From NCBI GenBank assembly GCA_038318385.1, contig JBBQCD010000013.1:19214-83213 (forward strand): a DNA stretch of 64,000 nt, given 5' to 3'. The notes beneath the pieces are model-generated. The model searched no databases. It was not told the origin of the DNA and saw nothing but the letters and a program-made list of their open reading frames with translations. A program made the translations under genes and the position numbers. Below, in pieces: positions 8,897-18,221 of the stretch. How positions within the stretch are numbered: the stretch's first letter is position 1; every line of letters starts with the position of its first letter. Origin of the DNA: Schlegelella_A sp038318385. GTDB lineage: Bacteria > Pseudomonadota > Gammaproteobacteria > Burkholderiales > Burkholderiaceae_C.

Positions 8897-10327
8897 TCAG
8901 TTCGCCTCGGAGATGAACTTGGTGACGAGGTAGCCGTCGAACGTCTCCAGGCCGCCTTCGCTGCCGATGCCGCTGTCCTTGATGCCGCCGAAAGGCGTCT
9001 CGGCCAGCGCCATGCCGAAGTGATTGACGTTGACCATGCCGGCCTCCAGATGGGTCTCGACCTTCTGCGCCGTCGCCATCGAGCCGGTGAAGACGTACGA
9101 CGCGAGGCCGAACGGCAGCGCGTTGGCGCGCTTCAGGACCTCGTCGACGTCGTTGAACGGCGTGATCGGCGCGACCGGGCCGAACGGCTCCTCGGTCATC
9201 AGTCTCGAATCGTCGGGCAAGCCGGTGACGACGGTCGGCGGGAAGAAGTTGCCCGGTCCGGCCCGGCGCTCGCCGCCGACGATGACCTGGCCGCCGCGCT
9301 TCTTCGCGTCCTCGACGAACTGCTGCATCGAGTCGACGCGCCGGGCATGCGCCAGCGGTCCCATCGTCGTCTCCTTCTCCAGGCCGCTGCCGAGTTGCAG
9401 CGCGCCGTAGCCCTTGGCGAAACGGTCGACGAAGCGGTCGTAGATCTTCTTCTGCACGAAGAAGCGGCTCGGCGCGACGCAGACCTGGCCGGCATTGCGG
9501 GTCTTGAACTGGACCAGCATGTCGGCCGCGCGATCGACGTCGGCGTCGTCGAATACCAGCACCGGCGAATGGCCGCCGAGTTCCATCGTGACGCGCTTCA
9601 TGTGCGCGCCGGCGAGCGCGGCGAGCTGCTTGCCGACGGCCACCGAGCCGGTGAACGACACCTTGCGGACGATCGGCGAACGGATCAGATAGTCCGAGAC
9701 TTCGGCCGGAACGCCCCAGACCACGTTGAGGCACCCCGGCGGCAGGCCGGCGTCGTGGAACAGCCGGGCCAGCGCCATCACCGCGCTCGGCGAGTCTTCC
9801 GGGCCCTTGATGATCATCGTGCAGCCGGCGCCGATCGCCGCGGTGATCTTGCGGATCGCCTGGTTGAACGGGAAGTTCCAGGGCGTGAAGGCGACGCAGA
9901 CGCCGACCGGCTGGCGCAGCACCAGCTGGCGCACGTTCGGCAGCCGCGCCGGGATGACGCGACCATAGATCCGCCGACATTCCTCGGCATGCCAGTCGGC
10001 GTGCTCGGCGCACGACGTGACCTCGGCCCGGGCTTCGGCGAGCGGCTTGCCCTGGTCGAGCGTGATGTCGCGGGCGATCTCGTCGCGGCGCTCGCGCGCC
10101 AGCTCGGCGACCCGGCGCAGGATCTTCGAGCGCTCCATCGGCGAGGAGAAGCGCCAGGTCTCGAACGCCGTCTGCGCCGCGGCGAGCGCGGCGTCGAGAT
10201 CCTCGCGGGTGGCGTGCGCGAGCTTGCCGACGACGCTGTTGTCGGCCGGGTTCAGGATGTCCTGCTGCTTGCGGCCTTCGGCTTCGATGAAGCGACCGCC
10301 GATGTAGAGGGTGGAGTCTTGGTACAT
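8897..10327 (-). CDS. NAD(P)-dependent aldehyde dehydrogenase
   Basis: A 476-residue ALDH-superfamily enzyme, similar in build to succinate-semialdehyde dehydrogenases (GabD). It oxidises an aldehyde to the acid with NAD(P)+. Catalytic residues are C283 in NAGQVCVAPSRFF and E249 in MELGGHSP; NFPFNQ and FTGSVAVGK mark the cofactor pocket. The ATG at 10327 has AGGA 6 bp upstream. The much longer frame past it reads antisense into the reductase gene and is not real. It lies between the ferredoxin/reductase pair and livHMGF on one strand, suggesting a shared catabolic role. Confidence 0.92.
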   Translation of the reverse strand: MYQDSTLYIGGRFIEAEGRKQQDILNPADNSVVGKLAHATREDLDAALAAAQTAFETWRFSSPMERSKILRRVAELARERRDEIARDITLDQGKPLAEARAEVTSCAEHADWHAEECRRIYGRVIPARLPNVRQLVLRQPVGVCVAFTPWNFPFNQAIRKITAAIGAGCTMIIKGPEDSPSAVMALARLFHDAGLPPGCLNVVWGVPAEVSDYLIRSPIVRKVSFTGSVAVGKQLAALAGAHMKRVTMELGGHSPVLVFDDADVDRAADMLVQFKTRNAGQVCVAPSRFFVQKKIYDRFVDRFAKGYGALQLGSGLEKETTMGPLAHARRVDSMQQFVEDAKKRGGQVIVGGERRAGPGNFFPPTVVTGLPDDSRLMTEEPFGPVAPITPFNDVDEVLKRANALPFGLASYVFTGSMATAQKVETHLEAGMVNVNHFGMALAETPFGGIKDSGIGSEGGLETFDGYLVTKFISEAN

Positions 10328-10395
10328 GTCGAATCCTGCTGGCTGTTGAACGGGATGGGGCGACGCCTCGGAGTCGCCCCGCGGTGAGCTCGCGC

Positions 10396-11667
10396 TCAGG
10401 TGACGGGGGGCCCGGCCGCCGGTGCGGGCGGCGGCGCGCGGGGGACGACCGCCGCCAACTTGAAATCGACGTCGGCCGCCTGCGCCCGGGTGAGCGTAGC
10501 GCCGGCGGCGAGGATCTTGCGGATCGCCATGTGCTCGGCCGGGTGGTTCAGCGTCTCGACCGCGGCAAGCCGCTCGCCGCGAAAGTGCAGCACGGAGAAC
10601 TTGCCGCTGGCCGGATCGCCGCGCAGGACGGTGTCGTCGCCCGCAGCCGACAGGCCGCACATCTGGACCCGCAGGTCGCCCTGGTCGCTCCAGAACCACG
10701 GCAGCTTGTCGTAAGGGGCCGCCTTGCCGGCCAGCCGCGCCGCGACTGCACGACCCTGATCGACCGAGTTCTGCACCGATTCCAGGCGGACCGCATCGGG
10801 ATGGTGGACGCTCGGGTAACGCGCACAGTCGCCGAGCGCGGAGATGTCGGGATCGCTGGTCACGAGGTGGGCGTCGACGACGATGCCGTCGTCCTCCGCG
10901 AGGCCGGCGGCCGCCGCGAGCTCGGTGTTGGGAACGACGCCGATGCCGATCAGCACCAGATCGGCCTCGATGCGCCGCCCGTCCTCGGTCACGACCGCCG
11001 CGACCCGGCCGTCTCTGCCCTCGATCGACGCGACCGAGGTCTGCATCAGGAACTCGATGCCGCGGCTCTCGTGGGCGCGCTGCAGGTGGTTGCCCATCTC
11101 GGCCGACAGCGCGCGCATCAGCGGCCGCTCGGCGAACTCGATCACCGTCACGCCCGCACCCGCAGCCAGCGCCGTGGCCGCGACCTCCAGACCGATGAAG
11201 CCGGCGCCGACGATCGCGACCTTGCCCGCGGTCGCCAGCAGCGTGCGGATCTGGCGCGCGTCCTCGAGCGTGCGCAGCAGCACCACGCCGTGCAGGTCCA
11301 TCCCCGGCCAGTTCGGCCGCCGCGGCCGGGTGCCGGTCGCCAGCACGAGATGGGTGTAGCCCAGGTCCTCGCCCGAGGCCAGGCGCACGCGATGCGCGGC
11401 GCGGTCGATCGCGACCACCCGTTCCGGGGCCCGCCGCTCGATGCGACGTTCGGCGAAGAAGGCGTCGGGGCGGAAGTGCAGCTGGGCGTCGTCGGCGTCG
11501 GCCTTGAGATGGGCCTTCGACAGCGGCGGGCGCTGGTACGGCAGGCTCGCTTCGTCGCCGATGAGGACGACGCGACCTTCGTAGCCCTGCTCGCGCAGCG
11601 ACACGGCCGTCTGGAAACCGGCCTGCCCGGCACCGACGATCACCACGCTCGAATCGACGGGCAGCAT
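10396..11667 (-). CDS. FAD-dependent ferredoxin reductase (putidaredoxin reductase type)
   Basis: A 423-residue pyridine-nucleotide-disulfide oxidoreductase-fold protein. It has an N-terminal FAD Rossmann motif VVIVGAGQAGFQTA (residues about 8-21), a second dinucleotide motif VGAGFIGLEVAATAL for NAD(P)H, and ALGDCARYP near the FAD pyrophosphate site. Enzymes of this type pass electrons from NADH to a small [2Fe-2S] ferredoxin that feeds a P450 or Rieske oxygenase. Its ATG (11667) overlaps the ferredoxin stop codon as TGATG, so the two are coupled. No oxygenase lies within the window. Confidence 0.9.
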   Translation of the reverse strand: MLPVDSSVVIVGAGQAGFQTAVSLREQGYEGRVVLIGDEASLPYQRPPLSKAHLKADADDAQLHFRPDAFFAERRIERRAPERVVAIDRAAHRVRLASGEDLGYTHLVLATGTRPRRPNWPGMDLHGVVLLRTLEDARQIRTLLATAGKVAIVGAGFIGLEVAATALAAGAGVTVIEFAERPLMRALSAEMGNHLQRAHESRGIEFLMQTSVASIEGRDGRVAAVVTEDGRRIEADLVLIGIGVVPNTELAAAAGLAEDDGIVVDAHLVTSDPDISALGDCARYPSVHHPDAVRLESVQNSVDQGRAVAARLAGKAAPYDKLPWFWSDQGDLRVQMCGLSAAGDDTVLRGDPASGKFSVLHFRGERLAAVETLNHPAEHMAIRKILAAGATLTRAQAADVDFKLAAVVPRAPPPAPAAGPPVT

Positions 11668-11990
11668 CACACCTGCTCCGCCGGCACGCGCACGACGAGC
11701 GCGTCGAGTCCGGGCGGCAATTCGAGCTGGCAGCTGAGCCGGCTTTCGAGCCGGCGTTCCGACGCCGTGTTCTCGAGCATGTCGTCCTCGATCTCGTCGG
11801 CGCGCGGGAATCGCGCCAGCAACGTCGGGTCGACATAGACGTGGCAGGTCGCGCAGGCGGCCGCGCCGCCGCATTCGGCGACGATGCCGGCGATGTCGTT
11901 CTCGATCGCGGTGCGCATCACGTTGGCGCCGACGTCGACGGTCACGTCGCGGCGCGTGCCGTCTTCCTGGATGTAGGTGATCTGGGGCAT
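11667..11990 (-). CDS. [2Fe-2S] ferredoxin, adrenodoxin/putidaredoxin type
   Basis: A 107-residue electron carrier with cluster ligands C40-x5-C46-x2-C49 and C87 (ECGGAAACATC and LSCQL), the spacing of adrenodoxin-type ferredoxins. These proteins serve P450s, Rieske oxygenases or Fe-S assembly. Since its partner reductase follows immediately, an oxygenase role is more likely than Isc assembly. The ATG at 11990 opens the family N-terminus MPQITYIQEDG; the extended frame upstream is Arg-rich noise. It is first in the leftward ferredoxin-reductase-dehydrogenase-liv block. Confidence 0.92.
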   Translation of the reverse strand: MPQITYIQEDGTRRDVTVDVGANVMRTAIENDIAGIVAECGGAAACATCHVYVDPTLLARFPRADEIEDDMLENTASERRLESRLSCQLELPPGLDALVVRVPAEQV

Positions 11991-12102
11991 GGGAGGGCCA
12001 TTTTGCCGAAGACCGCGCGGCGCGGCGGCGCGACGCTCGGGCGGGCATCCCGTCGCGCGCGTGGAGAGGCTGCCGTCGCTGCGGCTCACGCGGTGCTGCC
12101 GC

Positions 12103-13230
12103 TCAGACGCCGCGGGCGCGATCCGCCCGGAATTGCGTCGCGAACGCCGCGAACGTGCCGGCGTCGAGCGCCTGCCGGATCTCGCGCATCAGGTTCACGT
12201 AGTAATGCAGGTTGTGAATGCTCGCCAGCATCGGCCCGAGCATCTCGCCGCAGCGATCGAGGTGGTGCAGGTAGGCGCGCGAGAAGCCGGCGCAGGCCTG
12301 GCAGGCACAGGTCGGATCGAGCGGACGCTCGTCGTCGCGGTGGCGTGCGTTGCGGATCTTCAGATCGCCGAAGCGGGTGAACAGATGGCCGTTGCGGGCA
12401 TTGCGCGTCGGCATCACGCAATCGAACATGTCGACCCCGGCGGCCACGCCTTCGACCAGGTCCTCGGGCGTGCCGACTCCCATCAGGTAGCGCGGCTTGT
12501 CCGCCGGGAGGCGCTGCGGCGTGTGGGCGACGATGCGGCGCATCTCCTCCTTCGGCTCGCCGACGCTGACGCCGCCGATCGCATAGCCGGGCAGGTCGAG
12601 CGCGGCCAGCTCCGCGATCGATTCCTCTCGCAGCCCCTCGAACATCCCTCCCTGGACGATGCCGAAGAGCGCGTTCGGATTCCCGAGCTTGCGGAACTCG
12701 TCGAGGCAGCGCCGAGCCCAGCGCAGGCTCAGCGCCATCGAGACCCGGGCCTCGTCCTCGGTCGTCAGCCGGCCCCCCTGCTCGTAGGCGGTGCACTCGT
12801 CGAACTGCATGACGATGTCGCTGTCGAGTACGTGCTGGATCTGCATGCTGACCTCCGGGGTCAGGAACAGCTTGTCGCCATTGACCGGCGAGGCGAAGCG
12901 AACGCCCTCCTCGCTGATCTTGCGCATCTCGCCGAGCGACCAGACCTGGAAGCCGCCACTGTCGGTGAGGATCGGCCGCGACCAGTTCTCGAAGCGGTGC
13001 AGCCCGCCGAAGCGGCGCAGGACCTCGAGACCGGGGCGCAACCAGAGGTGGAAGGTGTTGCCGAGGATGATCTCGGCGCCCATCGACTCGAGCGAGGCCG
13101 GCAGCACGCCCTTGACGGTGCCATAGGTGCCGACCGGCATGAACACCGGCGTCTCGACGACGCCGCGGGCGAGGGTGAGGCGGCCGCGGCGGGCGAGGCC
13201 CTCGGTGCGCAGCAGTTCGAAGTTGAGCAT
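12103..13230 (-). CDS. tgt: tRNA-guanine transglycosylase (queuine/preQ1)
   Basis: A 375-residue enzyme, the same length as E. coli Tgt, that exchanges guanine 34 for preQ1 in tRNAs with GUN anticodons. It shows TPVFMPVGTYGTVKG, the catalytic region ILTDSGGFQVWSLG, FDECTAY, the nucleophile region GGVSVGEPKEEM, and the zinc site CACQACAGFSRAYLHHL near the C-terminus. The next queuosine gene, queA, is 1.7 kb away on the same strand with a phosphoesterase gene facing the other way between them. The usual downstream yajC-secDF genes are absent. Confidence 0.96.
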   Translation of the reverse strand: MLNFELLRTEGLARRGRLTLARGVVETPVFMPVGTYGTVKGVLPASLESMGAEIILGNTFHLWLRPGLEVLRRFGGLHRFENWSRPILTDSGGFQVWSLGEMRKISEEGVRFASPVNGDKLFLTPEVSMQIQHVLDSDIVMQFDECTAYEQGGRLTTEDEARVSMALSLRWARRCLDEFRKLGNPNALFGIVQGGMFEGLREESIAELAALDLPGYAIGGVSVGEPKEEMRRIVAHTPQRLPADKPRYLMGVGTPEDLVEGVAAGVDMFDCVMPTRNARNGHLFTRFGDLKIRNARHRDDERPLDPTCACQACAGFSRAYLHHLDRCGEMLGPMLASIHNLHYYVNLMREIRQALDAGTFAAFATQFRADRARGV

Positions 13231-13277
13231 CCGTCGATTGTTGCCCTAACATCGGCCACCGTCGAAAAGGAGCCCGT

Positions 13278-14813
13278 ATGCCGACCTCGCTGCCGTCTTC
13301 CACGCGCCGTCTCTGGGTCCTCGCCGCCGCCCTCGCTTTGGCAGGTTGCGCGAGCGGCCCGCTGTCGCAAGCCTCAGGGGGCGAAGCCGCGGTGCAGCGC
13401 GTCAAGACCGTCGTCGTGATCTTTGCCGAGAACCACAGCTTCGACAACCTCTACGGCCTCTATCCCGGCGCCGACGGCATCGCCGACGCCACGGCCGAGC
13501 AGACCACCCAGCTCGACCACGACGGCAAGCCGCTGAAGGAGCTGATCGTCTTCGGCGCCGACGGCAAGCCCGATGCGCGCTTTCCGCGCATGCCGAACAA
13601 GCCGTTTCGCATCGACGCGCCGCCGATGAACCGCATGATCGACCAGATCGTGCCGAGCCCGATCCACGTCTTCTTCCACAACCAGGAGCAGATCAACGGC
13701 GGCAAGAACAACATGTTCGCGGCCATGTCGCAGGTCGGCGGCTGGACCATGGGCTACTACGACGGCTCGCAGTTCAAGCTCTGGCAATGGGCGCGCGAAT
13801 ACACGCTCGCCGACCGCTTCTTCATGGGGGCCTTCGGCGGTTCCTACCTCAACCACCAGTACCTGATCTGCGCCTGCGGGCCCCAGCATCCGAATGCCCC
13901 GGAATCGATGCGCGCCCGGCTGGATGCCAATGGCAAGCTGACGAAGCGCCCCGATTCGCCGTCGGCCAACGAAGGCGCGGTGAAGGTGTTCAGCAGCGGC
14001 GGCGGCCAGGTCGCGCCCGACGGCCTGTCGGTCAACACCACGCAGCCGCCGTACCAGCCCAGCGGCGTCCCCCCGGCCGATGGCGGTGCTCTGGCGCTGG
14101 CCAATCCGAAGGGCGCCACCGGCTTCGGCGAACCGTTGCCGCCGCAGACGGCGAAGACGATCGGCGACACCCTCTCGGCCAAGGGCGTCGACTGGGCGTG
14201 GTATGCCGGCGGCTGGGATCAGGCGAGTGCCGACGGCCAGCAGCCGCCCGCCGTCAAGCGCAAGATCATCTACACGCGCGACGAGGCGAGCCCGATGTTC
14301 CAGCCGCATCACCAGCCGTTCAACTACCAGGTGCGGTTCGCCCCGGGCAGCGCCGATCGCGCCGCGCACCTGAAGGACGGCGACGAACTGCTGCAGGACA
14401 TCGCCTTCGGGCGTCTGCCTGCCGTGACCTTCTACAAGCCCGCCGGGCGCTACACGCAGCATCCTTCCTACACCGACGTCAAGAGCGGCGACGAACACAT
14501 GGCCGACCTGCTGGCGCGACTGCGCGCGAGCCCGCAATGGGAAGACATGCTGATCGTCCTCACCTACGACGAGAACGGCGGCTACTGGGACCACGTTGCG
14601 CCGCCGTCGGGTCCCGGCTGGGGCGACCGCCTCGGCCCCGGCACGCGGATCCCGACGCTGATCGTCGGCCCCGGGGTGAAGCGCGGCCATGTCGACCACA
14701 CGACCTACGACACCGGCTCGATCCTCAAGTTCATCACCCGGCGCTTCGGCCTGGAGCCGCTGCCGGGCGTGCGCGCGAATGCTGGCGATCTGAGCAACGC
14801 GCTGGTGCGCTGA
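13278..14813 (+). CDS. Phosphoesterase/phospholipase C-family lipoprotein (acid phosphatase AcpA-like)
   Basis: A 511-residue exported hydrolase. The N-terminus is a lipoprotein signal with lipobox LAGC (Cys near residue 23). The metal and nucleophile region IFAENHSFDNLYG follows near residue 49. The late motif LTYDENGGYWDHVAPPSG supplies further metal ligands. This is the PF04185 superfamily of phospholipases C and acid phosphatases, and the overall pattern is closest to AcpA-type acid phosphatases. It probably releases phosphate or hydrolyses phosphodiesters at the cell envelope. It is divergent from tgt with a 47-bp gap. Confidence 0.85.
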   Translation: MPTSLPSSTRRLWVLAAALALAGCASGPLSQASGGEAAVQRVKTVVVIFAENHSFDNLYGLYPGADGIADATAEQTTQLDHDGKPLKELIVFGADGKPDARFPRMPNKPFRIDAPPMNRMIDQIVPSPIHVFFHNQEQINGGKNNMFAAMSQVGGWTMGYYDGSQFKLWQWAREYTLADRFFMGAFGGSYLNHQYLICACGPQHPNAPESMRARLDANGKLTKRPDSPSANEGAVKVFSSGGGQVAPDGLSVNTTQPPYQPSGVPPADGGALALANPKGATGFGEPLPPQTAKTIGDTLSAKGVDWAWYAGGWDQASADGQQPPAVKRKIIYTRDEASPMFQPHHQPFNYQVRFAPGSADRAAHLKDGDELLQDIAFGRLPAVTFYKPAGRYTQHPSYTDVKSGDEHMADLLARLRASPQWEDMLIVLTYDENGGYWDHVAPPSGPGWGDRLGPGTRIPTLIVGPGVKRGHVDHTTYDTGSILKFITRRFGLEPLPGVRANAGDLSNALVR

Positions 14814-14927
14814 GGCGCCGCGGCGTCACGGGGATTCCCCTGCGGGCGCCGCGGGCTCGCGGCGGGGTCGCCATCGGATCGCCGTCGGCTCCGGGGCCCG
14901 CCCCGCCGCTGCCCAACGAACGCGATG

Positions 14928-16001
14928 TCAGCTCGCCGCGCCGTCGCTGCTGCGCGCGAGCAGCATCGCATCGCCGTAGCTGAAGAAGCGATAACGCTCG
15001 CGAATCGCGTGCGCATAGAGGCTGCGGATGCGCTCGAAACCGGCGAAAGCGCTGACCAGCATCAGCAGCGTGCTCTTGGGCAGGTGAAAGTTCGTCACCA
15101 TCAGATCGACCGCCTTGAAGTCGTGGCCCGGTGTGATGAAGATGTCGGTCTCGCGGCTGCCGGCCTCGAGCACGTGTCCGGGCTCCGCCTCGCGAGCCGC
15201 CGATTCCAGCGCCCGCAGGGTCGTCGTGCCGACCGCGACGACGCGGCCGCCGGCAGCGCGTGTGTTCTCGATCGCCCCGACGGTGGCAGACGGCACGTCG
15301 AACCATTCGCTGTGCATCGCGTGCTCGGCGAGGTTCTCGACCCGCACCGGCTGGAACGTGCCGGCACCGACGTGCAGGGTCAGCGTCGCCAGGCCGACGC
15401 CTTTGGCACGCAGGCGTTCCAGCAGCGCGGCATCGAAATGGAGTGCCGCCGTCGGCGCGGCGACCGCGCCCGGACGGGCGGCGAACACCGTCTGGTAGCG
15501 GCGCTCGTCCTCGGCGTCGTCGGCATGCGCGATGTACGGCGGCAGCGGGACGTGCCCGTGGCGCTCGAGGAGCGCGAACGGATCGTCCGGCAGCCGCAGG
15601 CGAAAGAGCGCACCGGCGGCACTGCCGGGCGCGCCGCCGCGGCCCAGCACCTCGGCGTCGAAGGCATCGGCGAAGCGGATCGACTGGCCGGCGCGCGGCG
15701 TCTTGCTGGCGCGCAGCTGGGCCAGGACCTCGTGCCCGGGGAAGACGCGCTCGACGAGTGCCTCGACTGCGCCGCCGCTCGGCTTGACACCATGCAGCCG
15801 CGCCTTGACGACGCGGGTGTCGTTGACGACGAGCAGATCGCCCGCCCGCAGCAGCCCCGGCAGTTCGCCGAAGACGCGGTCCACCGGCGCCGCGCCCGTG
15901 GCGTCGAGCAGCCGCGACGCGCTGCGCTCGGCAGCGGGATGCTGCGCGATCAGTTCGGGAGGGAGCGCGAAGTCGAAGTCGCGCAGCGTGTAGGTCGGCA
16001 T
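14928..16001 (-). CDS. queA: S-adenosylmethionine:tRNA ribosyltransferase-isomerase
   Basis: A 357-residue protein that transfers and isomerises the ribose of SAM onto preQ1-tRNA, making epoxyqueuosine. It opens MPTYTLRDFDFALPPELIAQ, with the conserved VVNDTRVVKARLHG, PPYIAHADD, HVGAGTFQPVR, and the C-terminal LYAHAIRERYRFFSYGDAM. The ATG at 16001 is preferred to the long antisense frame beyond it. It is divergent from recG with only 45 bp between starts. It acts upstream or downstream of Tgt in the same pathway, though the genes are separated here. Confidence 0.96.
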   Translation of the reverse strand: MPTYTLRDFDFALPPELIAQHPAAERSASRLLDATGAAPVDRVFGELPGLLRAGDLLVVNDTRVVKARLHGVKPSGGAVEALVERVFPGHEVLAQLRASKTPRAGQSIRFADAFDAEVLGRGGAPGSAAGALFRLRLPDDPFALLERHGHVPLPPYIAHADDAEDERRYQTVFAARPGAVAAPTAALHFDAALLERLRAKGVGLATLTLHVGAGTFQPVRVENLAEHAMHSEWFDVPSATVGAIENTRAAGGRVVAVGTTTLRALESAAREAEPGHVLEAGSRETDIFITPGHDFKAVDLMVTNFHLPKSTLLMLVSAFAGFERIRSLYAHAIRERYRFFSYGDAMLLARSSDGAAS

Positions 16002-16046
16002 CGTCGTGGCGTGGGTCGGCCCACCGGCAAGGCAGAATTCTCCCCC

Positions 16047-18137
16047 ATGGTCACTTTGGCGGAGCCCGGCCGCGCCGTCGCGGCGAAGGACGCTGGCGCG
16101 GCGGCGAAGGCTGCCGTCAAATCGGCGCCGCAGAAGGCCCTCGACAAGCTCGGCCTCGTCCGCGACATCGACCTCGCGCTGCACCTGCCGCTGCGCTACG
16201 AGGATGAGACCCGGATCACGCCGATTGCCGAACTGCGCGACGGTGTCTCTGCCCAGGTCGAAGGCGTCGTCACCGACAGCCGGGTGCAGTTCCGGCCGCG
16301 GCGTCAGCTCGTCGTCAAGCTCCACGACGGCAGCGACGACCTGGTGCTGCGCTTCCTGCACTTCTATCCCTCGCACCAGAAGACCTTCGCCGCGGGCGCG
16401 CGGGTGCGCGTGCGCGGCGAGGCTCGCGGCGGCTTCTTCGGTCTGGAGATGGTGCACCCGAGCTTCCGTTCGGTGGTTGCCGACGCCCCCCTGGCCAGCG
16501 CCCTGACGCCGGTCTACCCGACGAGCGCGCAGCTGCCGCAGGCCTATCTGCGCAAGGCCGTGGCGGCGGCGCTGGCGCGCGCCGACCTCGGCGAACTGCT
16601 GCCCCCGGCGGCGGTGCCGGCAGGCATGACGACGCTGCGAGAGGCGTTGCGCTTCCTGCACCATCCGCCGCCCGATGTCGGGATGGCGACGCTCGAGTCT
16701 CACGACCACCCGGCCTGGCAGCGGCTGAAGTTCGAGGAGCTGCTGGCGCAGCAGCTCTCGCAGCTGCAGGCCAAGCGCGAACGCGACCGCCAGCGCGCGC
16801 CTTCGTTCGCACGCCGTGCGGACGGCCTGCGGCGTGCGCTGCTCGGCACACTGCCGTTCACGCTGACCGCCGCGCAATCCCGCGTCGAGGCGGAGATCGG
16901 AAGCGACCTCCAGCACGAGGTGCCGATGCACCGCCTGCTCCAAGGCGACGTCGGCTGCGGCAAGACCGTGGTCGCCGCGCTCGCCGCGGCCGCGGCCATC
17001 GATGCCGGCTGGCAGTGCGCGCTGATGGCGCCCACGGAGATCCTGGCCGAGCAGCATCTGCGCAAGCTGGTCGGCTGGCTCGCGCCGCTCGGCGTCGAGG
17101 TCGCCTGGCTCACCGGCAGCCGCAAGGGCAAGGGCCGGGCGCGCATGCTCGAGCGGATCGCCAGCGGTGAGGCCGCGCTCGTCGTCGGCACGCACGCGGT
17201 GATCCAGGAGCAGGTCGCGTTCGCCCGCCTCGGCCTGGCGGTCATCGACGAGCAGCACCGCTTCGGCGTGCAGCAGCGCCTGGCGCTGCGCGCCAAACTG
17301 GCGCAGCAGGCGCTGGAGCCGCACACCCTGATGATGAGCGCGACACCGATCCCGCGCACGCTGGCGATGACGCTCTTCGCCGACCTCGACATCAGCACCA
17401 TCGACGAACTGCCTCCGGGACGCACGCCGATCGTCACCAAGCTGTTCTCGGACGCCCGCCGCGACGCCGTCGTCGGCCGGATCCGCGACGAGGTCGAGGC
17501 CGGGCGGCAGGTCTACTGGGTCTGCCCGCTGATCGAGGAGTCGGAGACTCTCGACCTGCAGAACGCGACGGCGACGCACCGCGAGCTCTGTGACGCCTTG
17601 CCCGGCCGGATGGTCGGCCTGCTGCACGGGCGCATGCCGGCGGCCGAGAAGGCCGCGGTGATGCAGCTGTTCGGCGCCGGCGAGATCGCCGTGCTGGTGG
17701 CGACGACGGTGATCGAGGTCGGCGTCGACGTGTCCAACGCGTCGCTGATGGTGATCGAGCACGCCGAACGGTTCGGCCTGTCGCAACTGCATCAGTTGCG
17801 CGGCCGCGTCGGCCGCGGCACGGTCGCCAGCGTCTGCGTGCTGCTCTATGCGGCACCCCTGTCGGATCCTGCCAAGGCGCGGCTGAAGGCGATGATCGAG
17901 ACGACCGACGGCTTCGAGATCGCGCGCCGCGATCTCGAGATCCGCGGGCCGGGTGAATTCCTCGGTGCCCGCCAGTCGGGCTCTGCCCTGCTGCGCTTCG
18001 CCGACCTGGCCGAGGACACGGCGCTCGTCGAAGCGGCGCGCCATGCGGCGCTGCTGCTGCTCGATCGCCACCCCGCGGCGGCCGCCGCCCACCTGCAGCG
18101 CTGGCTCGGCGGCAAGGCCGAGTACCTCAAGGCCTGA
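16047..18137 (+). CDS. recG: ATP-dependent DNA helicase RecG
   Basis: A 696-residue superfamily-2 helicase that remodels stalled forks and branched DNA. An N-terminal wedge (OB-fold) domain lies at about residues 60-170. The helicase core shows Walker A LLQGDVGCGKTVVAA, the Q-rich ESCORT-like region before it, motif II DEQHRFG, motif III MSATPIPRTLAMT, and motifs V-VI ATTVIEVGVDVSNA and QLRGRVGRG. The C-terminal GPGEFLGARQSG is typical. The ATG at 16047 is the first credible one. An oxyR-type gene follows on the same strand, a common neighbour in related bacteria. Confidence 0.96.
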   Translation: MVTLAEPGRAVAAKDAGAAAKAAVKSAPQKALDKLGLVRDIDLALHLPLRYEDETRITPIAELRDGVSAQVEGVVTDSRVQFRPRRQLVVKLHDGSDDLVLRFLHFYPSHQKTFAAGARVRVRGEARGGFFGLEMVHPSFRSVVADAPLASALTPVYPTSAQLPQAYLRKAVAAALARADLGELLPPAAVPAGMTTLREALRFLHHPPPDVGMATLESHDHPAWQRLKFEELLAQQLSQLQAKRERDRQRAPSFARRADGLRRALLGTLPFTLTAAQSRVEAEIGSDLQHEVPMHRLLQGDVGCGKTVVAALAAAAAIDAGWQCALMAPTEILAEQHLRKLVGWLAPLGVEVAWLTGSRKGKGRARMLERIASGEAALVVGTHAVIQEQVAFARLGLAVIDEQHRFGVQQRLALRAKLAQQALEPHTLMMSATPIPRTLAMTLFADLDISTIDELPPGRTPIVTKLFSDARRDAVVGRIRDEVEAGRQVYWVCPLIEESETLDLQNATATHRELCDALPGRMVGLLHGRMPAAEKAAVMQLFGAGEIAVLVATTVIEVGVDVSNASLMVIEHAERFGLSQLHQLRGRVGRGTVASVCVLLYAAPLSDPAKARLKAMIETTDGFEIARRDLEIRGPGEFLGARQSGSALLRFADLAEDTALVEAARHAALLLLDRHPAAAAAHLQRWLGGKAEYLKA

Positions 18138-18221
18138 GCTTTTTCATTCGCGGTGGCGTGCCGCACGCGCGTGGCCGACGGGCACCGACCCGACCCAGGA
18201 GCCTTGGCACAATCGCCCCGC

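Noticed and set aside
8897..11836. A 979-codon minus-strand frame joining an Arg-rich leader to the aldehyde dehydrogenase, suggesting a fusion.
   Set aside because: The upstream part is another frame of the reductase gene, and the dehydrogenase has its own ATG with a good ribosome site.
14928..18092. A 1054-codon open frame on the minus strand spanning queA and all of recG.
   Set aside because: Only the last 357 codons are a recognisable protein (QueA). The rest is antisense to recG and low-complexity, a usual shadow in high-GC DNA.
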